Shown here piece by piece: positions 58,421 through 64,000 of a stretch of DNA of 64,000 nt (position 1 is the stretch's first letter; the number at the start of each line of letters is the position of its first letter). Made by a program: the position numbers and the translations under genes. Source of the DNA: Phellopilus nigrolimitatus (Eukaryota; Basidiomycota; Agaricomycetes; Hymenochaetales; Hymenochaetaceae); the NCBI GenBank assembly GCA_021029095.1, contig JAJOHG010000010.1, positions 901,742 through 965,741 on the forward strand. Reading direction: 5' to 3'. The notes under the pieces are model-generated. The model saw only the letters and a program-made list of their open reading frames with translations. It did no database searches and was not told where the DNA came from.

Positions 58421-59860
58421 CGTGAATCACGGTATCTACCCCGTCCCAGCCGCCTGGGTGCCCACCCCCCCTGCTCGAGGCCACAAAGAACTCGACCTCC
58501 ATATGGCAGGACGACCTCCAAGCCCTCTTTCATCGCTCAAAAGACCGCTTTTCCGACATTGTCTGGGATCTCGTTAATGAAGTGAGGAGGTCATAAAGGT
58601 GAGCGCGCATCCACTAGTGTCTAACCGTCTCGCCCGCTGACTGTCAACTACTAGCTATTGTGTATGCGCGCGCACCGCCGAGCTTCCAGGCTCGTTATTT
58701 CACTTTCCGTTCCGCTCCCGTCGCGTCCCCCGCTGCCCTTTGCCGCCTCCCGACGCCATCTCTCCCCATGCCCACCACCTCCGCATTGTCCCTCAACCTC
58801 GGCGTCGACTTCCCTTACCCCGCCTCCCTTCGCTCCGGCTCGCCTTCCCACTTCCGCTCCGCGTTTCCCGCGCCCTCTGTCATCGGCTCCCTCACTCGCA
58901 TCCCCCTCACGCACAAGCCCGCGCTCTTCGCCAATGAGCTTGAGCATCTCTACACTGGCAAAGGCCTCGGTGAGGCCTTCGCCTTCCTCTTCGACGCGAA
59001 TGAGCAGGCTGCAGAGGGCGACGCGGACGCGGACGAGACACGCATTGATAAACTGCGCAAAGACCTTGTCTTTATGTGGAGGTCGCGTCTTTACTCCGAC
59101 GTTAAGATCGAGCTTACTGGGGAAGTCCAGTCTGCGTCCGGCTCGTCTGAAGAAGAGACTGCTATTTTCTGGTCACACCGTTTCATTCTCGTGACGCGCT
59201 CGCTTTGTTTCTCTAACCAACTCATCACCTACGGCCTCAAAAACACACCTGCTCTCGAGGAGCCAGCAAGAGTCCGACTACCGTCCCCGCCATTCACCCT
59301 GCCCGCAATGCACTTTACTCTCGGCTACCTCTACTCGGGCACTGTCAACTTCTCGAACCGGTCATATGACCTCGACACCGCCTTTGCAATCCTCTGCTCC
59401 GCAGACTACCTCCAGCTCCAGTCCCTTCACGACGAGGTCTAGGCGCGCCTCGTCCAGGAGATGCTGCATGGGCTTTTCCATGCCTTCCTTGACTTCGTGG
59501 AGTACGAGCGCATTACTGGCGGCCGCTGGGGCTCCGGCGGCTGCCGCTGCCGCCCGTGCGCCCGCCGCGCCCCGCGCGTGCTACTCTTCTCCGTCCGCCC
59601 GGACGTGCAGAACGCCTACCTTCAGCGCGGTGCCCGCCGCACGCTCGTAGGCCTCTTCGACGAAGGCTAGTGCACTGCGGAGTTCTCGACGCTGTCCCAG
59701 AAGACGAAAGACGGGCTCGTGTGCGGCCTCGCGAAGCACACGACCCCGCTGAACGTGTTCTCCCTACTCTTCGCGGCGCAAGCGGCCCTGCGCGACGTGT
59801 GGGCGGTGCCGTTCGCAATATGGTCCAGGCGGCGCACGCGTGGCGATTGATGGGGTACTA
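58421..59860 (+). pseudogene. BTB/POZ-domain protein, inactivated by two TAG stops and frameshifts
   Basis: Likely beginning NHGIYPVPAAWVPTPPARGH with GTG where the start ATG is expected (58421). Then a frame change into DDLQALFHRSKDRFSDIVWD, an intron about 58600-58653, AIVYARAPPSFQARYFTFR, VIGSLTRIPLTHKPALFANE, LYSDVKIELTG, FWSHRFILVTRSLCFSNQLI (BTB core) and HFTLGYLYSGTVNFSNRSYD. A TAG follows DEV at about 59440, another follows FDEG at about 59668, and the frame otherwise continues TAEFSTLSQKTKDGL to LNVFSLLFAAQAAL. BTB proteins act as adaptors (for example for Cul3 ligases); the role of this family is unknown. Both stops look like single C-to-T or G-to-A changes. Confidence 0.75.
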
Positions 59861-60889
59861 TTTAACAATGCAGAGAACGACGCTGTGAGTGTCCGACAAC
59901 GACTGCAGACCGGAAGAAGACACTTGTCGCACAGGTATGATAGTAGCTATTTATTTTACTTTACACTTCTTGCAACATCCACCGGCGTGCCCAATGGTGA
60001 CCACTTAGGAGCCGGCTCGTGGTGGATGTCTCTGTCAGATGGCTTGCCTTGTGCTGTTGTCTGCAGAGTTTTAATTTAGTTTTCAACTTTCTACTTGTTA
60101 TTGGACCTCATGTCGGCGTGTCCAATGGTGACCACTTAGGAGCCGACTCGCGGTGGGGTCCGGTGACTGTTTTCTTTTTATCTTGAATTTCCCTCTCAGA
60201 GCCTTGCTGTCGTTGTATGACAGCAATTGTCTCTGCCTTCAAGTCCTTTGATATACTGAATTATTCACAGCCTGAAGCACGTTTAAGTAGCCTACAGGTA
60301 AATACTGTAGTGGCCTGAGTATGCAGGTTGCTACTTTGACCTGTAATTTACTAAACTAAACTGGTTTTGATGTATATTGCGTCGTCCTGAGTGTGGAGGA
60401 TGGCACAACAACTGTGGGAAAGTAAGATCTGCACTGACCGGCCAATTGCTCGAACTTATATACAGCATAAGTCAGTGACAATACATGGTACAGACATATA
60501 ACGCACACCTTCAGAAAGGTCTCGTTGAGCTCTATCGACTGGGGAAAAAAGTAGAATAAAATATAGAATATTTAACATAGCAAAAAACAAACTAAACAGC
60601 CATTTGACAGGCTATTGAAAACTACGTACAGAATCAAGTACCCAACATAAATGCAAGGTAAAAACACCAGATCGTAGCTTGTAAGAAGGTCTTCTGACTG
60701 ATATAATTTACAGAGCAAGAAATCTGAGTTCAGAATTGAACTCAAGTCGTGAAGACCGACCTCAGGTGGCAAGGATGAAGATGCTGGTGAACATCTGCCC
60801 ATAAAAATACAAAGGCACGTAAAACCTTCAGTTTTTTTACATATTCCTATTCTAATTACATAGCACTACCCACAGCAAAAAAGACTTCT
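59861..60889. repeat. Gene-free region with a short direct repeat
   Basis: A 45-50 bp unit ccaatggtgaccacttagga...ctcg is present at about 59983 and 60113. The rest is AT-rich; no ORF has a domain. Confidence 0.5.
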
Positions 60890-61150
60890 GATGGATGGGC
60901 AGCAGAACAAAAGTTATGGGGAAAATACAAAAGTGAAAGGTGGTGAGCAACCTCATCTTCCCAAAAAGGAGATGAGTTTGAAGCGAGGACACAAATTGTA
61001 ATGATGTGGCACGGGCGCCGATACCAAAGTACACTCGCTTAACGCACTTTTTGTACACTTTTTGTATTACAACACAGCCGCAACAAACATATGCAAGCAC
61101 AAAGATAATGACCAGTTAGTAGGACGATCCTTCCTTACGTCAGGGATCGT
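60890..61150 (-). repeat. Interspersed repeat A (copy 3)
   Basis: Diverged copy on the minus strand, recognised by acgggcgccgataccaaagt, tttttgtacactttttgtat and taggacgatccttcctta. Confidence 0.65.
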
Positions 61151-61764
61151 AATTAGTTGAGTCCTACCTTCAGGGAGATCAAGGTAACACTCTACTTATA
61201 GCTCAAGATTTAGTTGGTAAATTATCTTAAAGCACATAAAAAATGGCAACCACAAGTAGCTCCTTTGCTGAATATTTTCCCAGGAGCATCTCATATCCCT
61301 TTACATATCCTATGCTTCAGTTTTGAAATAAACATTTGAATAGGTTGAGTTTAAACTCATTTATAGGGGAATAAGTACAAAATCTTCACCTTTGCCATAT
61401 CAACTAGGCATACTGAAGAATCCGACTAGTAAACAAAGGTGCCAAGATAAGGTGTACAAAATTTCAGAGCTGCAGTGTGGATAGATAGGTCAGAGTAAAT
61501 TAAACAATATCTAAGTTTCACAAATAGCGGTGTGGGAAGTGATTACCCAGAATAGACAAAATAAGATTAAAAGGCTGGTGACCTTGGAAATAAATATCAA
61601 TGTACCAATGACATCCATTGAAGCCTACTAAAAGCTTATGTTGAGCAAAAATAGTGCATAATGAATTGACTGATCCATTTTAGAACTTCAAAAACATCAT
61701 CCAAAAGGAGATTCAAAAACACATTCTGGACCCAATACTCAAAAGATCAAAGAGGAGAAAGAGC

Positions 61765-64000
61765 CACCCAGAAGGTCTGAAGTAGACCTTTCAGACAGTA
61801 CCATCTGCACAGAAGTGTACCGGCTTGGATTTTTCAGAATTTGGTGCATACAGTCTGGAAAGTCTGCAGGCTGGATAAGTTCAGGACAAATCGTCTCAGG
61901 GGTTATTTTTCAGCCCCCAAACCCATCTACTATGTTACATAATCGTGTAGGTATTGTGAGGCGCTTGAGAACGCAAAAGAAATCATGTTTTTACGTGCAG
62001 TAGAAGAATTACTATGCTGAAAATACAAATGAGAATGGTGCTGAGCATGGGGGATTTTCCTAATTTGGTAACAAGTTTGAATTTTGTAGTGGTTGTGGCA
62101 CGGGCGCCGATACCAAAGTACACTCGGGTAACGCAAATTTTGTACACTTTTTGTATTGCCACCAGCTGGGACCAAATATATGCAAGCACAAAGATAATGA
62201 CCAGTTAGTAGGACGATCCTTCCTAAAGTCAGGGCTCGTAACTTTTCATGCAATTCATGAGGCAATTCTTGATGGATTTCCGTGATTTAAATTGCTAAAA
62301 AAGCGGAATAATCCCCTCCAAAGGATGGTGTAAAAAGAAATAAAAAATACCCACTAGAATATTATGTAATCACAAAGCGGCACCTCTGTTTAAACTGCAA
62401 ATTCGAATTTACTGTGGTTTACTGTGTAAAAATGCATGGGTATTTGCCTGGTTGATATCCCTCAGCCTACTCTGCAAGTCCGGCCTCATTTCCATTTTAA
62501 TTTCGATTTTTTCGATTTTTTTCGGCCAAGATCTGGGTTTCTTGGGCATTTCTTAGCTGTAAATGTCATTTTTTCGGACCTGCATATGTCCAGCAGAGTA
62601 CATAGACACAGGAGTGCATATAGATATGCTGAAAGAAAGGACTGGTAATGTCCCAGGTCATATCTGTGCAGAATTGTCTCCACTTTCATGTGCAGGTTGG
62701 GGCATTTGAGCCTGGGAAAGTGGTATTGGCCAAAACTTCGGACTTGTGCACTTTATAACTCAGCAACCACCCAATGCTTCGGCATGCTGAATACACCATT
62801 AGAAAGGTATCTCAGAGTACTGTTGAATGATGTAAAGAAGCCAGAGAAAAGTGAAAAGGCCCAAATGTCTGAGGCCAGACAAAATGCTCAAAGTGGCCAA
62901 AACTTCGGACTTGTACATTCTATAACTCAGCAACCACCCAATGCCTCGGTTTGCTGAACACACCATTAGAAAGGTATTTCATATTACTGTTGAATGATGT
63001 AAAGAAGCTTGAGAAAAGTAAAGTGACTTAAATTGTTGAGGCCGGACAAAATGCTCATTTGACAGGCTTTTCAGAAGTGAATTCTGAGCTGAATACCAAT
63101 CAGATAAAAGAGATAGATACACCATCTGGAAGGCCTGAAGTAGACCTTTCAGACAGTACCATCTGCACAGAAGTGTACCGGCTTGGATTTTTCAGAATTT
63201 GGTGCATACAGTCTGGAAAGTCTGCAGGCTGGATAAGTTCAGGACAAATCGTCTCAGGGGTTATTTTTCAGCCCCCAAACCCATCTACTATGTTACATAA
63301 TCGTGTAGGTATTGTGAGGCGCTTGAGAACGCAAAAGAAATCATGTTTTTACGTGCAGTAGAAGAATTACTATGCTGAAAATACAAATGAGAATGGTGCT
63401 GAGCATGGGGGATTTTCCTAATTTGGTAACAAGTTTGAATTTTGTAGTGGTTGTGGCACGGGCGCCGATACCAAAGTACACTCGGGTAACGCAAATTTTG
63501 TACACTTTTTGTATTGCCACCAGCTGGGACCAAATATATGCAAGCACAAAGATAATGACCAGTTAGTAGGACGATCCTTCCTAAAGTCAGGGCTCGTAAC
63601 TTTTCATGCAATTCATGAGGCAATTCTTGATGGATTTCCGTGATTTAAATTGCTAAAAAAGCGGAATAATCCCCTCCAAAGGATGGTGTAAAAAGAAATA
63701 AAAAATACCCACTAGAATATTATGTAATCACAAAGCGGCACCTCTGTTTAAACTGCAAATTCGAATTTACTGTGGTTTACTGTGTAAAAATGCATGGGTA
63801 TTTGCCTGGTTGATATCCCTCAGCCTACTCTGCAAGTCCGGCCTCATTTCCATTTTAATTTCGATTTTTTCGATTTTTTTCGGCCAAGATCTGGGTTTCT
63901 TGGGCATTTCTTAGCTGTAAATGTCATTTTTTCGGACCTGCATATGTCCAGCAGAGTACATAGACACAGGAGTGCATATAGATATGCTGAAAGAAAGGAC
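61765..64000. repeat. Direct repeat, period 1358 bp, running off the window
   Basis: 61765-62642 is repeated almost base for base at 63123-64000 (for example tgcacagaagtgtaccggct at 61806 and 63164). The part 61765-62245 and its copy 63123-63603 are interspersed repeat A in inverse orientation. In the spacer, 62728-62830 and 62892-62990 form a shorter direct repeat (caaaacttcggacttgt...acaccattagaaaggtat). No coding domain. Confidence 0.85.

Noticed and set aside
61765..64000. 1358-bp repeat as a pair of LTRs
   Set aside because: No TG...CA ends, primer site, polypurine tract or target duplication could be defined inside the window.

Overview
The window is nuclear DNA of a filamentous basidiomycete, most likely an agaricomycete. 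The evidence is genes split by many 50-120 bp GT-AG introns, fungal products (a Spa2-type polarity scaffold, a fungal NAD kinase, an HDAC8-like deacetylase), and a dense load of copia, hAT-like and CACTA-like elements. No bacterial or organellar signal, tRNA, rRNA or CRISPR array was recognised.

Layout. (1) 1-6.7 kb: a 448-bp hAT-like MITE, one small three-exon gene of unknown function (710-1363, minus), a weak small ORF, then about 4 kb with no convincing gene. (2) 6.7-20.3 kb: the conserved gene block. It holds a low-complexity protein (6773-7829, minus), NAD kinase (8288-10050, plus), a small unknown protein with a one-base frameshift (10953-11604, minus), a SPA2-like scaffold with a one-base frameshift (12733-16497, plus), a complete 10-exon very-long-chain 3-oxoacyl-CoA reductase (16641-18371, minus) and a complete 6-exon HDAC8-like deacetylase (18534-20269, minus). 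All exon joins were checked by hand for phase.

(3) 20.6-42 kb: a repeat-rich zone of gene relics. It has a 269-bp palindrome, a TA-flanked TIR element, three copies of a CACTG...CAGTG MITE, a 5'-truncated copia element with a nested hAT-like element, and broken pieces of ribosomal protein uL2, STT3, an EDC4-like protein, a PMC1-type Ca2+ ATPase, a GH16 glucanase-like protein, a GGA adaptor with permuted domains and a 2OG oxygenase. (4) 42.1-48.2 kb: a full-length copia element with an uninterrupted gag-pol frame and 5-bp target duplications. (5) 48.2-60 kb: more relics: P5A ATPase SPF1 (3' end split by a solo LTR), UBR1 joined in frame to an STH1/SNF2 fragment, a coiled-coil relic, a second EDC4-like relic and a BTB/POZ relic with two TAG stops. 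(6) 60-64 kb: gene-free repeats, including a direct repeat of period 1358 bp that runs off the window end.

The genes of the left block are ordinary housekeeping and growth genes and form no evident pathway. The main biological interest is the right two thirds. Conserved gene pieces, several fused in frame to unrelated genes or in permuted domain order, lie between transposons whose target duplications allow a partial relative chronology. I found no clear new defence or biosynthetic system.
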